Source: Simmondsia chinensis (taxonomy: Eukaryota > Streptophyta > Magnoliopsida > Caryophyllales > Simmondsiaceae). Taken from it: DNA of 64,000 nt. Below are positions 13,188-25,069 of the stretch, piece after piece. The translations under genes and the position numbers were made by a program. The stretch covers positions 27,857,478 through 27,921,477 of the forward strand of contig JAGTTD010000015.1 in NCBI GenBank assembly GCA_018398585.1. The letters run 5' to 3'. The notes below the pieces were generated by a model. It was not told the origin of the DNA, searched no databases, and saw only the letters and a program-made list of their open reading frames with translations. Each line of letters begins with the position of its first letter. Positions within the stretch are counted from its first letter, which is position 1.

Positions 13188-13704
13188 TGATGCAGCATAG
13201 ATAAAAAGGAAATTGGAAACGGAAGGTTCAATAACTTTCATTCAAATTCTTATAACTAAAACAATTAAGAACAAAGGGGAAAAGTTTAACCATAATTCTC
13301 ACACACCGAACATAGAGAAAAACACATAAATAAGAGATAAAATCTTGAAATAGTTGAATGACTAAACACTTATTTGCCTCGCTCTTGAAATAGATGAGAT
13401 TTTCTACCTACTCTCAAAATAAATAAAATAAATAAAACTTAAAATAAAATCCCTATCTAAATATTAATGGTGGATATTAGCTATTTATGTGCTCACCTGG
13501 CAATCTATGTGCTTTTCATTCATCAATTCTCGTGCTCATCTTAAAATAGAGAGGCTATTTCACCTAAAATAAAATACTAAAATTAAAATAGATAAATAAC
13601 AAGACCTACTAATTAAACTCTTCTCCTTAACGTTAAAACTCTTTTTCCTCGGTCATGCCCCCAACTTGCCCGCCCTCTATCTGGCCAAGACACGGGCTGC
13701 ACCA
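13188..13704. repeat. Solo LTR in the promoter of LTP copy 2
   Basis: The 517-bp insertion starts TGATGCAGC and ends GCTGCACCA (TG...CA, near-perfect inverted ends) and is flanked by a perfect 5-bp duplication TAACG (13183-13187 and 13705-13709). The unit-3 copy has the uninterrupted site (CCCTAATGTCTATATAAAG). It sits right next to the former TATA position of the pseudogene. Confidence 0.85.
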
Positions 13705-13790
13705 TAACGTCTATTCAAAGCACAATACATTCACACTTTTCTCACACAAACTTGAAAGACAGATACAAATTAGTCTCGAACCCAATGGAT

Positions 13791-14265
13791 ATGAAGAGAA
13801 CAAGTGTTATAGTGCTTGCAATACTTGTAATGGCGTCATTTCTCATAGACAGTTCAGAGAAGGAGATGAAATGCGGGGTGGATTTCCATAAAGCAATACC
13901 ATGTCTAAAAGGAGTGACACCACCAAATCGATCCCAACTAATATCAGAATGTAGCAACATTCTTTCCACAGGTCACTACTAGAAAATGATCAATTAGCAA
14001 CGACAATTTGCTACGGCCAAAATCCGTAGCAAATTTGAGACGTATCTCATACATATTGGCAATGGATTTGAAACAAGCATATTTTGCAACAACAGAGCAA
14101 CGACATTGCAAAGGATGTTTCATAAGGCACAAAATTGTGATTTGCCTTTGTGTTACTTTCTTGACCTCTTCTATTTTGCCTTCTTTTGGCATTGATCCTC
14201 ACCATGCTGTGAAAGAACTTGCTACGTGTGGGTACAAACTCCCTTCCCAGTGCCAACGTATTTGA
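13791..14265 (+). pseudogene. DIR1-like LTP pseudogene, unit 2
   Basis: The start MKRTSVIVLAILVMASFLI parallels the intact gene at 8874. Cys 1 and 2 are present (MKCGVDF, AIPC), but the CC pair reads as a single Cys followed by Ser (ECSN). At 13974 the frame is broken by a 165-bp insertion. The C-terminal half resumes at 14139 in another frame: CLCVTFLTSSILPSFGIDPH, then the last two cysteines and stop at 14265. The promoter carries a 517-bp solo LTR and has lost its TATA. A poly(A) signal remains at 14317. A functional product is very unlikely. Confidence 0.88.
13974..14138. mobile_element. CACTA-like fragment inserted in the LTP exon
   Basis: The insertion begins CACTACTAGAAAATG, a typical plant CACTA end, and carries a subterminal palindrome AATTTGCTACGG / CCGTAGCAAATT at about 14006-14037. 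No matching right end is found before the LTP sequence resumes at GATTTGCC, so it is a truncated or internally deleted piece. Confidence 0.65.
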
Positions 14266-14355
14266 TTTTGTCCATCGTTGTGTTCTTGTTTTGTCCTTTT
14301 GATCTTGATTTGAGTGAATAAAATTTTGGTTTTTGCTCATTTGGATTATTTTTCT

Positions 14356-14553
14356 TATTAAGGATGCTACATGTATATTTAATAAGAATCTCGCATAGAA
14401 GTTGTGAGAAAAAAGAGATCGATATATAGCTTAGTGGATTATACTCCACTAATGCCAATCCATGTTAGGATAGAATTCCACTAGGGTTACACGCGGACCT
14501 CATATATTCCAACAACAAGGATAGGGCTCAGATCCAGTTAAATTTAACCTTTC
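14356..14553 (-). repeat. Degenerate solo LTR after LTP copy 2
   Basis: This stretch aligns by eye with the solo LTR at 9280-9476 downstream of the intact gene (shared AAGAATCT, ATATATA, CTAATGCCAAT and AAATTTAAC segments in the same order). The ends are eroded. Confidence 0.5.
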
Positions 14554-15094
14554 GAATCTAGTGCCATTGTGATAACTAGAATTTTAAACAAGAGTAGATA
14601 CCGAAACTTGATTGCCTAGGAAATGGTAGCATGTAAAGGCATGGAAAGTGGAATGATGAATAAGCGTGTGATGCGTATGTCATATCATGTATAAGGTCAT
14701 AGTACTACAAGGAGTCGATAATGGAAGTCCCTTCTATAGGTAGCTAACCGGGTCGAGTGGTGGCTGCATTGTTAGGCAATGTGACTCAACCTACCACGTC
14801 AGCAGGTCAACTTGGCAATCGTAACGGGTCGGTCCTAAGTTGTGTTATAATCATTTTAACCTAGGTTGACCTAACTCACCTTGAAGCAGTGATCTAGTTC
14901 GACACAACGTTTATATGTGTAAGACCCATTATGGATAACAAACGGCTCTGATTTGTGTTAAGAGTCAAGGATCAACCCATTAAATTCAAAATTGTATTGG
15001 GTGCAACCCATCTTAGCTTCGGAAATCTGCTGCTCTTTTGAATGACGATTCCATTTTGTTCCGCAAATATTCTAAATTTCTTCAATGATATCGA

Positions 15095-15444
15095 TGTTAG
15101 GAAACGCAACAATTGAAAAATAAAAAAAATTCAATGAGAAAAAGACAAAAATCAAACACACAGATTTATGTGATTTGATCAAAATTGCCTACATCTATAA
15201 AGTTGCAGGGAGAATTTTACTGTAATGGAATTTTTGCAAAGTATTTTCTTCAATTTTCTCCACTCTCTAAAACCCTAAAATAGGGTACAAATAAGCTCAC
15301 ATATGAAACCTTAATATGTCCAGCTGAGATCTCCAAAACGAGCCTGGACCTTGACCTGGGCCCAAACCAAGGCCTTAAAAATTTCCTCCACTCTATTAGA
15401 CTTGGCCCACAACAATACAAAATCAAGCTCCACAAAGCCCAACA
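15095..15444 (-). repeat. 3' LTR of the minus-strand Copia
   Basis: 350 bp from TGTTAGG to CCCAACA. On the minus strand it begins TGTTGGGC directly after a purine tract (CCAAGTGGGAGATT), the expected polypurine tract to LTR junction. Confidence 0.75.
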
Positions 15445-15547
15445 AATCTCCCACTTGGAGACTGGTTGACAATGCACCCAAAAACCTCATGCTCCAAAAC
15501 AAAGTTAGCCCCCTCTATCCTAGCAACTCAAGTAACAGTCTTGAAGC

Positions 15548-16640
15548 TTAAAGACTCACTAAAGTTGCACACAGCCCCATTTTTTCAATCACCACTTTCG
15601 TTGACATGTCTACTAGGTTCTTGTTTTCACATATCTTCTCAAGCTTCAAATTCCCTTTTTCAAGAAGGTCACGAATGTAGTGATAACTTTTCTTGATATG
15701 CTTGGTTCTAGAGTGAAATGTTGGACTTAGAGCAATGAAGAGTGCACTTTGACTATTACTATAAAGAAGAACCTTTTCCCCTTTCTTTCGTAGTTCCTCT
15801 AAGAAACTCTGCAACCATACCATTTCCTTTGTAACTTCTGAGACAACAGTGTTTTCAGATTCAATGACGGACAGGACTGCCACTTTTTGTAAACTTGAAA
15901 GCCAGGACACAGTTGTACCACCTATAGTATACTCATATCAAGTCGTACTGTTTCTATTATCCAATTCCTCACCCAAATCAACATCTACAAACCCTACTAA
16001 TTTAGAACCTCCTGAAATAAAATACAGACCAGTATCTAAAGTGCCTCTCAAGTACCTCATGATCCTCTTGACAGCCTCTCAGTGTTGCTTCCTTGGATTG
16101 CACATATATTTGCTCACAACTCCCGCCGTATGAGCTATGTCTGGCCTAGTGCAAACCATAGCATACATCAATCAGCCAATAGCCGAAGCATAATGAGTCT
16201 TACTTAGGAGATCACGCTCCTCTTCTATCTTCATTGACTGATTCTTAGTTTTAATTAAGTGAATACTCGAGGGTGTGCCCGCAAGTTTTGCTTTATCCAT
16301 ATTCAGCTTGTGACAGCTTAAGATTTCCTTTGGTTCTGTCTCTGATAATTCTCATTCCAAGGATTTGTTTTGCGGCTTCTAAATCCTTCATTGCAAACTG
16401 TTCTGACAATTTCTTCTTCAACATGTTAATCTCCTCAGTGCTTGATCCTGCAATGAGCGTATCATCAACATATAGCAAGAGGATGGTCTAAGAGTTGTCA
16501 AACTACTTGATGTAATAATAGTGATCAACATGGCGTCTCGAGTACCCAGCACTACCCATAAAGCTATCAAACTTCTTATACCGTTGTCTTTGAGCTTGTT
16601 TTGGACCATACAAACTCCTCTCCAACTTGCCTTGTACTGA
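15548..16640 (-). pseudogene. Copia RT/RNase H remnant
   Basis: On the minus strand the YVDD box is found in MLYVDDTLIAGSSTEEINM (about 16420-16478), followed by FAMKDLEAAKQILGMRI. Further down come RNase H pieces: ESENTVVSEVTKEMVWLQSF, LYSNSQSALFIALSPTFHSR and TKHIKKSYHYIRD, then the NLVDMSTK end near 15590. Several frame breaks occur between 15900 and 16290. Gag, protease and integrase are missing. The Copia assignment is firm from the motif order; the element is inactive. Confidence 0.88.
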
Positions 16641-16735
16641 AAAATCCCTGTGGCTCGATCTTATAAACCTATCAGCCTAATCCTCTACTCCATTAGACTT
16701 AGCTTAAAATCAGGCTCCACAATAGAAGCACAACA

Positions 16736-18900
16736 ATTGCATATTCTTTTTCTCTTCTCTTTAGTGAGGTCACAATTGCATATTCATTTTCTCTTCTCTT
16801 TAGTTCCTTTTCTACCTCACTTAAGCTATGTGTTCTCCTACCTCAGATGAAATGGTTTCTTTTTCAACAAAAAGTCTACTGTAGTTACAATTTTGAGTTA
16901 TACACGATGGTAAACTAATTTTCAAGGCCCCATTAGCATTATATTTTTACAGTTTACTATCATAATCACATATTTATAGTATTATGACACACAATTATTT
17001 GTTTCATTTCGATGGTAAAGATCATAACAATCTTGGCCACCAATGCCCCCTAGGTTCCTTAGCAGTTTCCAATCCCATTCTTTGTTGTACATGTTGAAGG
17101 AGGTCAATTTAATATGTAAGAACACAAATTTTTATAACCCAATTTTACAACGGCATTTGAATTAGGAATGTTCTAAGCAATTTGATTATGATCCCACAAC
17201 AATGGGTGATCCTCTATTTTTCACTATTAGCATCTGTGAAACTCTTGATTCAAAGATGACCCTGTTGAAACTTCGACAATGGTAAGGTTAGTGGTCAGCA
17301 TTAGTTGTGGGAGGTGGTGTTGGCTGGGGTTCGTGGTATAGTAATAGTGGTGATGGTGGCACGATGGTGGTGACAATTGTGGCACATCCGTAGCGATGGC
17401 AGCTCGAAGGTGTTTTTAAAGATAGCCTATAAGATTTTCGAGTTCTAATGTTTTTGTTGTTGGAAAACATATGCTAACGAGTAAACAAACTTCGATCTTA
17501 AGTCAAAATAATCTAAATTGAGATAAACAAACCAAACCTAGAAGGCCTAGCTCAAGATTTTGAACGAAATGGATCTCAAATTGAACAAGCTAGACCTCGA
17601 ATGGGGGCAGCTTGAGCTCTGACAAAACAATCGTAAACATTTACTAGACTGTGCTTGACCTTGATGCAAGCTAGCCTTGAATTTGAATAGTGTATTCTTG
17701 AACTTGAATATCTTGACCTTGAGCACGAACAAAGAAGAGTAATTAAGTAGTACATAAATACAAGAAATAATGAGCTAGAGGTTAAACTGAAGCATAATTG
17801 TGCGTGGAGTTAACCGTTGCTCTAAGGTGTTTATGACCTCACACTAGTACAATGGGATCGTCATTGTGACTCCCATAGTAAACACAGCGCCAACCAATAC
17901 AATTATGTTTGAGTGGAGGATTGGAATACGCTCAATACGCTTAGTAGTGGAAGCAAGAAAAACATGGAGCAAAGAGATTTATATAGAAAGGAGAAGAAGA
18001 TTCACTGCATTGGGTGATCATTTAGTTAATGAAGTGACCCAAAATCCAGTTCCATTATAGGAAGAGAGGGTGAATATGGAGGAGTCGCCAATTCTTATGG
18101 CAATTAGTAGCTCGAGCCTAGATTTTCAACTAAGAAAGAAATTTCTGACGGTTCTTACTTTTTTCAAATGACCATGTTAACAAAAAAAGCCATAAAATCA
18201 AAATAGAAGATCGGTAAAACCGGCCATAAAGTTAAAATTATCCACGTGTACGCTATCCTCAAGGTCCACTATAGTCACTAAAAGGGAGTGCGAAGTATAT
18301 GAAATGACTCCACCATTTCAAATCTTCATTATGAGAAAAAGGGTTTTATTTTTATAACTGAATGCAAGCCCAAAAGACGAGGTGCAAAGCACCCATGCCA
18401 ATAAAAGCGAGAGCCTTACAAAAACTTACCAGTATGTCGCTAACACAAACAATCTTAATTGAAACTCTCATGTTAAGCGTTACCCCCACCCCCTTGTAAT
18501 AGCATTACCAATTTTATAAAAAGAAAAAAAAAGCACCAATATCTTGAAGCTTATGTTAAGTATTATTTTTCTTGTCAGGACCACCCATAGTACATTGAAA
18601 CTTTTAATCGAAATAACAATCATAAACATAAGGAAATTGAGGAGTGAAATCAAGAACCTAGAAATTTATGTTGTTCAGCCGAAGTCTACATCCACAGAGG
18701 GGAACACAACAAATCTACTATATCATCGGAAGTTTACATGAGACATCAGCTCTAGACCTTCTCAACTCTAATGTTAACATACACGACCTTAGTTCATATA
18801 TAGAGCCACTTACACTAATACCCTAGTGTGTTATGAGTCTAAATCAGATTGGTCAAATCCTCGTGAGGCCAACTCACATGATGATACCCTTGATAAGAAT
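16736..18900. other. Non-coding part of unit 2 duplicated in unit 3
   Basis: No gene is recognised. Long stretches align with 35620-37870: for example AGTCTACTGTAGTTACAATTT (one base trimmed here) near 16870 and 35730, the block around 17330-17460 with 36200-36350, the block 17560-17760 with 36450-36660, and 18560-18740 with 37465-37650. Differences include a solo LTR and two LINE ends present only in unit 3. Confidence 0.7.
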
Positions 18901-18919
18901 GGTGTGAGTAGGAGTAGTC

Positions 18920-19056
18920 CATTAGTTGTTTGGCTTTCTTAAGTTGAGACCCATCTGTGATTAATGTTGTTTTGATTATCTGTTGAGGTGTGTAGAATCT
19001 TGTATGAGTGGATCTTTTAGTGGAATGAATGCTTGCTTATTAAAAAAAAAAAAAAA
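18920..19056 (+). mobile_element. LINE-like 3' end with poly(A)
   Basis: A stretch ending in a 15-base poly(A) (19042-19056) is absent from the matching place in unit 3 (about 37860). The wording before the tail (CTGTTGAGG ... GAATGCTTGCTTATT) fits a retroposon 3' end, but no coding part remains. Confidence 0.45.
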
Positions 19057-19067
19057 AGGTTCAGTAC

Positions 19068-19581
19068 TGTAGGAAAATCTTAACAAATTTGATATGCTCT
19101 GATATGAATTTGTAAGGAACTGGACTCAAATCTCATATACACTAACATCAATTTGAGAATTGGAACATAACACCCAATACTGAATCTAATTCAAGTACTA
19201 CAACACACAAGAGAAGTAAACAAAAGGAAAAAGAGAACAAACGAATAACACAATGATTTACGTGGAAAACCTCTCTTCAACCGAGAAGGAAAAAAAACCC
19301 TGGGCGGAGATGGAGATTCTTTATTGAATGCAAATAATTGGATCCCTAAAATTGAAACCCTCAGGTCTATTTATACCAAGCGTACTAGGGTACGCATGTT
19401 TTGGGTTCCCGATCGATCAGCATCTCCCGATCGATTGGCTCCCTCGATCGATCGGTGGAGTCTCTGAAGCTCCTCTGCTCTAGCGCTTCACCCCGATCGA
19501 TGTGACACTCCCCCGATCGATCAACTTGCTCACGGCTATGCTTATAACTAAATTACATAAAATTTGAGGCATAGCCTAACA
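19068..19581 (-). repeat. 3' LTR (514 bp)
   Basis: Runs TGTAGG to CCTAACA. It matches the 625-bp LTR at 21278-21902 but lacks about 105 bp of its middle (equivalent to roughly 21544-21650). It contains several CGATCGATCGG-like palindromes at 19410-19520. Confidence 0.9.
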
Positions 19582-19689
19582 AATCTCCACCTTAACTCAA
19601 ATTTACACATAAAAGAATTTTCTCTATCTTCTCCACAAAACACTCCACACAGGGTTATCTCAACAAAATAGAAAACCTAACCGAATCCG

Positions 19690-21060
19690 AGCAATGCTTG
19701 ACCTTTCTGCTAGATAGCACTTTAGTGAACATATCAGTGAGGTTATCAGTAAAGCCAATCTTCTTCTTTTTTGAATTAGCTCTTGACACATCTTCTGAAT
19801 TAGTAATCGTGACCTCTGATGCTGAACTGTGCTACTTAACTGTAGCTAAACTACCTCTGACCTTAGCACCTAACCTGAGTCGCAACTAACTAATGACGTC
19901 TTCTTTGGATGCAATAATGAAGACTCATCAAACGTGACATCTCTACTCGTCAGGAATTTGTGAGAATTAGAATCCCATAAATGAAATTCCTTAGTCTTAT
20001 GCGCTGCCTGATTGAAGTTAACTCTTTTCCACTTCCCATAAATGCAATGTTCATCTAACTCTGACATAGATGCTGTAGAAACAGCCACTGATCCTGCCAC
20101 TGTGGAACTAATAAGTTCATATAGAGTTTCAACCCTTCTGCCTTTCATAACAATCAGAGCACCCTTACTAACCTTTAAATCTGGAACATGATGAACATCA
20201 CTAAAAGTCCTAACAGTGCCATCAAACATCTTAACTCGGATAGTTCCTATACCCAAAACTTTGCATACTACATCGTTACCCATAAGAACGGTTCCACCCT
20301 GAATTGATTCATATGTGGCGAATCAGTCTCTATTAAGACAAACATGATAAGAACAACCCGAATCTAGTATCCAATTATCTTTAGATATGGACTGACATTC
20401 GATCACTAACAGAACACCAACATCAAACGCATCTTCAACTACACTAGCTTCTGCGGGTCTTTTCTGGTCCTTAATGTTATCTGCTTCTAATTTCTTCTTA
20501 AGCTTATAACAATCTTTCTTCATATGCCTTATTTTATGACAGTAATTACAAGATAAATCTTTATGTCTAGACTTAGAACTAGATGAGTTTGCACCAAAAT
20601 CAGATCCTCTGGTTTCAGTTCTTCCTCTCACAAACAAACCATTTCCTGAGTCATAAACGGAGTCAGACAACTCCTTATCTATTCGTTCTTTACTCAGTAA
20701 GCTTTTCTTAACCTCATCAACTATGATAGTTTTTCTATCACCATAAATTATGCTTTCAACGAAGCCTTTATAAGAGGTAGAGAGTGAACATAATAACAAC
20801 ATAGCCCGATCTTCATCCTTAGGAGTATCATCAAGCTCCTTTAATTCTTGAATAATACAATTAAACTCATTAATATGATTCTTAAGTGATGTACCTTCTG
20901 ACATATAAAAGGTGAACAACCGGCGCTTAACTACAAGTTTGTCAAAGACTGACTTGAAATAGAACATATCTTGCAATTTCTCCCACAACTCCTTAGATGT
21001 CTTCACTTCTAAAACTTCTGTGAAAACACCATCGATAAGTGACATCTAAATAGCGGTGAA
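19690..21060 (-). pseudogene. Copia gag-protease remnant fused to an integrase tail
   Basis: The 240-residue frame at 20323-21045 is a Copia Gag: an SKELWEKLQDMF start, LLLCSLSTSYKGFVESI in the middle, and a zinc knuckle CNYCHKIRHMKKDC (C-x2-C-x4-H-x4-C). It ends with the protease active-site segment WILDSGCSYHV. The next frame (19870-20283) begins in the pre-integrase region (MGNDVVCKVLGIGTIRVKMF) and jumps to the integrase C-terminal part (EFHLWDSNSHKFLTSRDVTF). Near 19690-19740 a trace of the RNase H end (DMFTKVLS-like) remains. The integrase core and RT are deleted. Without RT it could move only with help from another element. Confidence 0.9.
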
Positions 21061-21260
21061 AGCCTTTTCTTCTAAGTCCTCCTATTGTCCTTCTGATAAA
21101 CTCTCTGGTTTCTTTTATTTTCCATCCAAGGCTTTCTCAAGCCTCTCTGTGTCAAGAGGCCCTTAACGTGAATCTGCTATAAACTGAAATTCCCTTGACC
21201 ACTAAACTTCTCAACTTCAGATTTAACTGCAGACGTCATAGTAACCAAATCAAACAAATA

Positions 21261-21274
21261 GGGCTCTGATACCA
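21261..21274 (-). promoter_or_regulatory. Primer binding site, initiator tRNA-Met
   Basis: On the minus strand TGGTATCAGAGCCC lies 3 bp inside the 5' LTR. It complements the 3' end of initiator tRNA-Met, the usual plant Copia primer. Confidence 0.9.
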
Positions 21275-21277
21275 ATT

Positions 21278-21902
21278 TGTAAGGAATCTTGAAAAGTTGA
21301 TATGCTCTGACATCAATTTGTGGGGAAATGGACTCAAATCTGATATACACTGATATCAATTTGAGAAGCGGAACTTAACACCCAGTACTGAATTCTTTTC
21401 AAATACTATAACACACAAGAGAAGTAAACAAAAGGAAAAAGAGAACAAACGAAGAACACAGCGATTTACGTGGAAAACCTCTCTTCATTCAAGAAGGGAA
21501 AAACTACGGACAGAGATGGAGATTCTTTATTGAATGCAAATAATGAAAGAATTACAAAGATACTTCCTTTGAACGAGATCTATGGAAGAATTACAGCAAC
21601 ACTTCGTCTCTCTCTTAATTTCACTCTGAACGGAGCTCTCTTTTTGCTTGGATCCCTAAAACTGAAACCCTCAATGTCTATTTATACTGAGCATACTAGG
21701 GTACGCGTGTTTTGTGTTCCCAATCGATTGGCATCTCCCGATTGATCAATCCGATCAGCTCCTCCCGATCGATCGGCGGAGTCTCTGCAGCTCCTCTGCT
21801 CCAGAGCTGCACCCCGATCGATCGGACATTCCCCTGATCGATCGGCTTGCTCACGGAAAAATTTATAACTAAATTACATAAAATTTGAGATATAACCTAA
21901 CA
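21278..21902 (-). repeat. 5' LTR (625 bp)
   Basis: Runs TGTAAGG to CCTAACA, next to the primer site. It holds several GATCGATCGG palindromes (about 21725-21845). A related 627-bp solo LTR is at 50869-51495. Confidence 0.92.
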
Positions 21903-21907
21903 AGTAC

Positions 21908-22973
21908 AATTAAATTTCAAACATAACCCAACAATTTTAATAATTTCTTTTCCCGCTTGGAATTATTTTAAAAAATGACTCCACCCAATTTTATGAACAA
22001 CTAGTCTAACACATACACTATTACGTAATAGAATGTTCAATTAAATAACGGTCAAATTTGGTTAATGAAAATGAATTTTTTGTTTTGTTAGGTATGTTTC
22101 CTTGATTTGTATTGCATGTTGTTATCAACATAGAATACTATGTACACACAGGCTCTTCTAGAATTAAACAAAAAAAAAAAATTTGAACGAAAGAAAAATA
22201 CTAGAAAAAAAGTAAAAAGGAAAGAAAATAGGGAAAAAAAAATTTTTTTCCTTATTTTAAAATCAATGGGAAAAAAAATTCTAAAAATAATGTTTTTCTT
22301 CTATTTGGTTGGGAGAAAATAAAATTCAAAAAAAAAAAAGGCTATTGTTAACCTAATAAACTATATTTATTATTTACAATTTTCAAAATTTTAAATTTTT
22401 ATAAATTTTATAATTTAAATATTTTAAATTTCTTAGTATTGTTGATGAAATATGAAACTAAGATCAAGTCTAATACATATTGGATGGCATCTTATGGGTC
22501 GAGATTCGTTTTTTTGCCAATTTTCACCCTATTTCAAGAGGAAAATAGGTTTCCTTCAAGTCCATTTTAAATTTTTAAATTTTCCATTTAACTTTTTTTC
22601 CTTAGTATTTTCTTGTATTTGAAAAGCAGTAAACACTTTCTTTCAAATTTTTTATCTTTCAGAATATTTTTAGCGTTTCAAATAGAGCCTAAAAAATATC
22701 CAATATAACATTATGTCGAAACTATAATTAAAAAAATAACATTAGATCTATCAAATTTTCTTAAGTTATCAATTTAATAGTTTTACACTCAAACACAAAG
22801 TTAAACATATATGTACCAACCGACTTTTCTTAAGGTATTTACACTCAAACACAAAGTTAAACACAAAGTGGATATCAATTGAGATTTTTAGAGTCGAAAT
22901 TAAATTTGGATTGATGTGTTTATACCGTTTAAGTAATTTTGTTGGATTCTGGGTTTATGCCAAGTCAAATTGG
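21908..22973. other. Non-coding end of unit 2
   Basis: No gene is seen; reading frames here are poly(A)-rich artefacts. The sequence aligns with 37890-38950 of unit 3, for example the GAATGTTCAATTAAATAA stretch (22030 and 38020) and TAAGTTATCAATTT (22763 and 38907). Confidence 0.6.
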
Positions 22974-23140
22974 TTTTCCGATAATTAGAGATAAGAGTCT
23001 TGATATAAAAGTCGGCGCATCTACAAAAGTAGAGCCCGAAAATGCCAATAAGACCCAGACAAAAGAAACAAAAAAGAAGTATCTCCCAAAACTAGAAGCA
23101 AACATCCTAGGAACCTAGACATCTACACACGCGCCTATAG
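22974..23140 (-). mobile_element. LINE 3' end fragment
   Basis: GATAATTAGAGATAAGAG and AGAAGCAAACATCCTAGGAA match a longer copy at 43293-43450 (AATAATTAGATAGAAAACTC, AGAAGCAAACATCCCAAGAA). It is a minus-strand LINE 3' end with little tail left. Confidence 0.55.
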
Positions 23141-24640
23141 GATCTAAATGGATTTTGAATGAGAAAATGAAAGTCGATGGAACTATTGATAGGTTCAAAT
23201 CCTAGTTAGTGACTAAAGGGTTGACCCAGAACATGGAATAAACTACTTTGATACATAGGGCCCAGTGGCAGGAGTATCAACTACTTAGAATGTTAATTGC
23301 TCTAGCATCTATCTCCAATTTAAAGATCCACGACATGGATACGAAAATGACATTGCTAAATGATGAATTGTAAAAAGAGATGCACATAGAATAGCCAGAA
23401 TGTTTTGTTCCTCCAGGTCAAGAAGGGCTAATATGAAACTCATACGGCCTCTGTATGGTCTAAAACATGCTCCTAAACAATAACATTCAAAGTTTACATA
23501 AGTTGTTCATTCAAGTTTCTAAACAACAAATTCAAGAAAAATGAGTGGGACAAATTTGTATCTACAAAGTTCGATCCTGATATAAGTCACTATAAATGTT
23601 TATGTCGACAACATGCCGATATTTGGTATGGATGAGAAGCGGATTAAGAAACTAAACAATTTCTCCCTCCCAACTTTGTTAGGAAACATATGGGTGAAGC
23701 TAGTGTTATTCTTGATGTAAAAAAAAGTAAGAATTTGTGCTTCACTATCCTTGACAATGTCTCAATGCATTGAAAAAGTACTTAAAACGTTTAATTGCCA
23801 AGAATGTGATCCTACATCAACTCTGATGGATCCAAGTATAAAGCTTGTACCAAATAAAGGTGCTCTAGTGGTATAGTTGGGGTATGCAAAAGCCACAGGT
23901 TATCTTATCTATGCTATGACTAGCACAAGACCCGATATAGACTTTATTGTTGGAAAATTAAGTAGATATTCTAGCAATCTAAATAACTTTCATTGACATG
24001 CAGTACATAAGATATTGAACTACCTTATAAAAATCATCTATTATGGTATTACCTTTAATAGGTATCCTCCTACATTAAAAGGATACTCATACTCCATTTA
24101 TATCTTTGATAAGAAGGATTATGCTGTCTACAAGCGGGCCATTATTTTTGGTTGGTGGGGTGTTATCTCTTGTATTCCGAGAAACAAACATGCATTACTA
24201 ATTCCACCATGTCCATGAAATGTATTGCTCTAGCTTCTGCTAGAAAAGAAGCATAACGATTGAAGGATTTATTATATGAAATTCATTTGTGGCCTGAACC
24301 AATAAATTTTATCTATTATGATAGTTAGGCTACATTTTTAAAGGCATATAGTAAGGTGTATAATGGGAAGTCTAAACACATTGGTTCGAGACACGGTTAA
24401 ATGAAACAATTCATCAAAGATGAAATGATCATTGACTTCTTGAATTTGAGTCAAAATCTAGCAGATCCTTACATTCAAAAAATCTTGCTAGAGACATGGT
24501 GTCAAATATGAGTAAACGGATGAGTCTTAGACCCGTTAATGCCAATCAATAATAATGGACCCTTGACCCAACACTTGGTACAACTCCAGGTCTTGAGTTT
24601 AGTGAGGAAAATCTAACATGTGAGTGATTGCGAGCACTAA
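23140..24640 (+). pseudogene. Copia RT/RNase H remnant B
   Basis: This is a second degenerate copy of the family at 9640-11220. RT opens near 23150 (FNEKMKVDGTIDRF-like). A VDN/VDD-type active-site trace lies near 23605. RNase H runs to SKHIGSRHG and MKQFIKDEMIIDFLNLSQNLADP near 24370-24465. It has many stops and no visible LTRs. It retains RNase H parts that copy A has lost. Confidence 0.8.
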
Positions 24641-25069
24641 ATTGAAATATTTCATCCTAGTTGTAGCTCTAGGTAATATGCAACTTAAGGAGAGAGGAGG
24701 TTGAGCAAACGCTTGTAATGGACCCACTAATAAGTGTTGAATGTCGTGATATAGGGGCATGATCGATAGGATCTACCTATGTAAGTCTGAAGTTTGGCCG
24801 CTTCAAAGATTGATTTATCCATGTGGGTTTAACACTGAAAACGCAATACTTGCGGCGAATTCAAGACAACGCAATAAAAACATTGTATTAGAGCTGCGAT
24901 AGGGGCATCTAATACGGCAACAAAAATCATGCCATATTATGTCATTAGGGAGTGCTTATTAAGGGGAAGAGTACGCTGTACTAGATGAAATGTATAATAG
25001 ACCTATGCTATAACTATTACGGAGAAAAGGTATGCCGTATTAGGTGATAAGTATTATGGCATTAGGGAG

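Larger units (their letters stand above)
15095..16735 (-). mobile_element. Internally deleted Copia element, minus strand
   Basis: The 3' LTR lies at the left (15095-15444), the RT/RNase H remnant at 15548-16640, and a fragment of the other LTR at about 16650-16735 (it repeats CCATTAGACTT and AGGCTCCACAA). The equivalent segment of unit 3 (about 35580) lacks the element, so it inserted into unit 2 after duplication. No clear target duplication was found. Confidence 0.8.
19068..21902 (-). mobile_element. Copia element with both LTRs, internally deleted
   Basis: The element is bounded by a perfect 5-bp target duplication AGTAC (19063-19067 and 21903-21907). It reads on the minus strand: 5' LTR at 21278-21902, initiator tRNA-Met primer site at 21261-21274, gag and protease, a short pol fusion, polypurine tract AAGGTGGAGATT at 19582-19593, and 3' LTR at 19068-19581. 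At 2.8 kb it is about half the usual Copia length because integrase core, RT and most of RNase H are missing. The matching part of unit 3 lacks it. Confidence 0.93.

Noticed and set aside
15351..16133. Plus-strand frames over the Copia remnant
   Set aside because: They are shadows of the minus-strand RT/RNase H, whose motifs are clear.
22140..22322. Lys-rich 60-residue frame as a nuclear peptide
   Set aside because: It is a translation of poly(A)-rich DNA in a decayed flank, with no conserved partner in the matching part of unit 3.
24850..24900. Left CACTA terminus of the subterminal repeat block
   Set aside because: No CACTA/CACTG-type end and no duplication could be found here; the block appears truncated.
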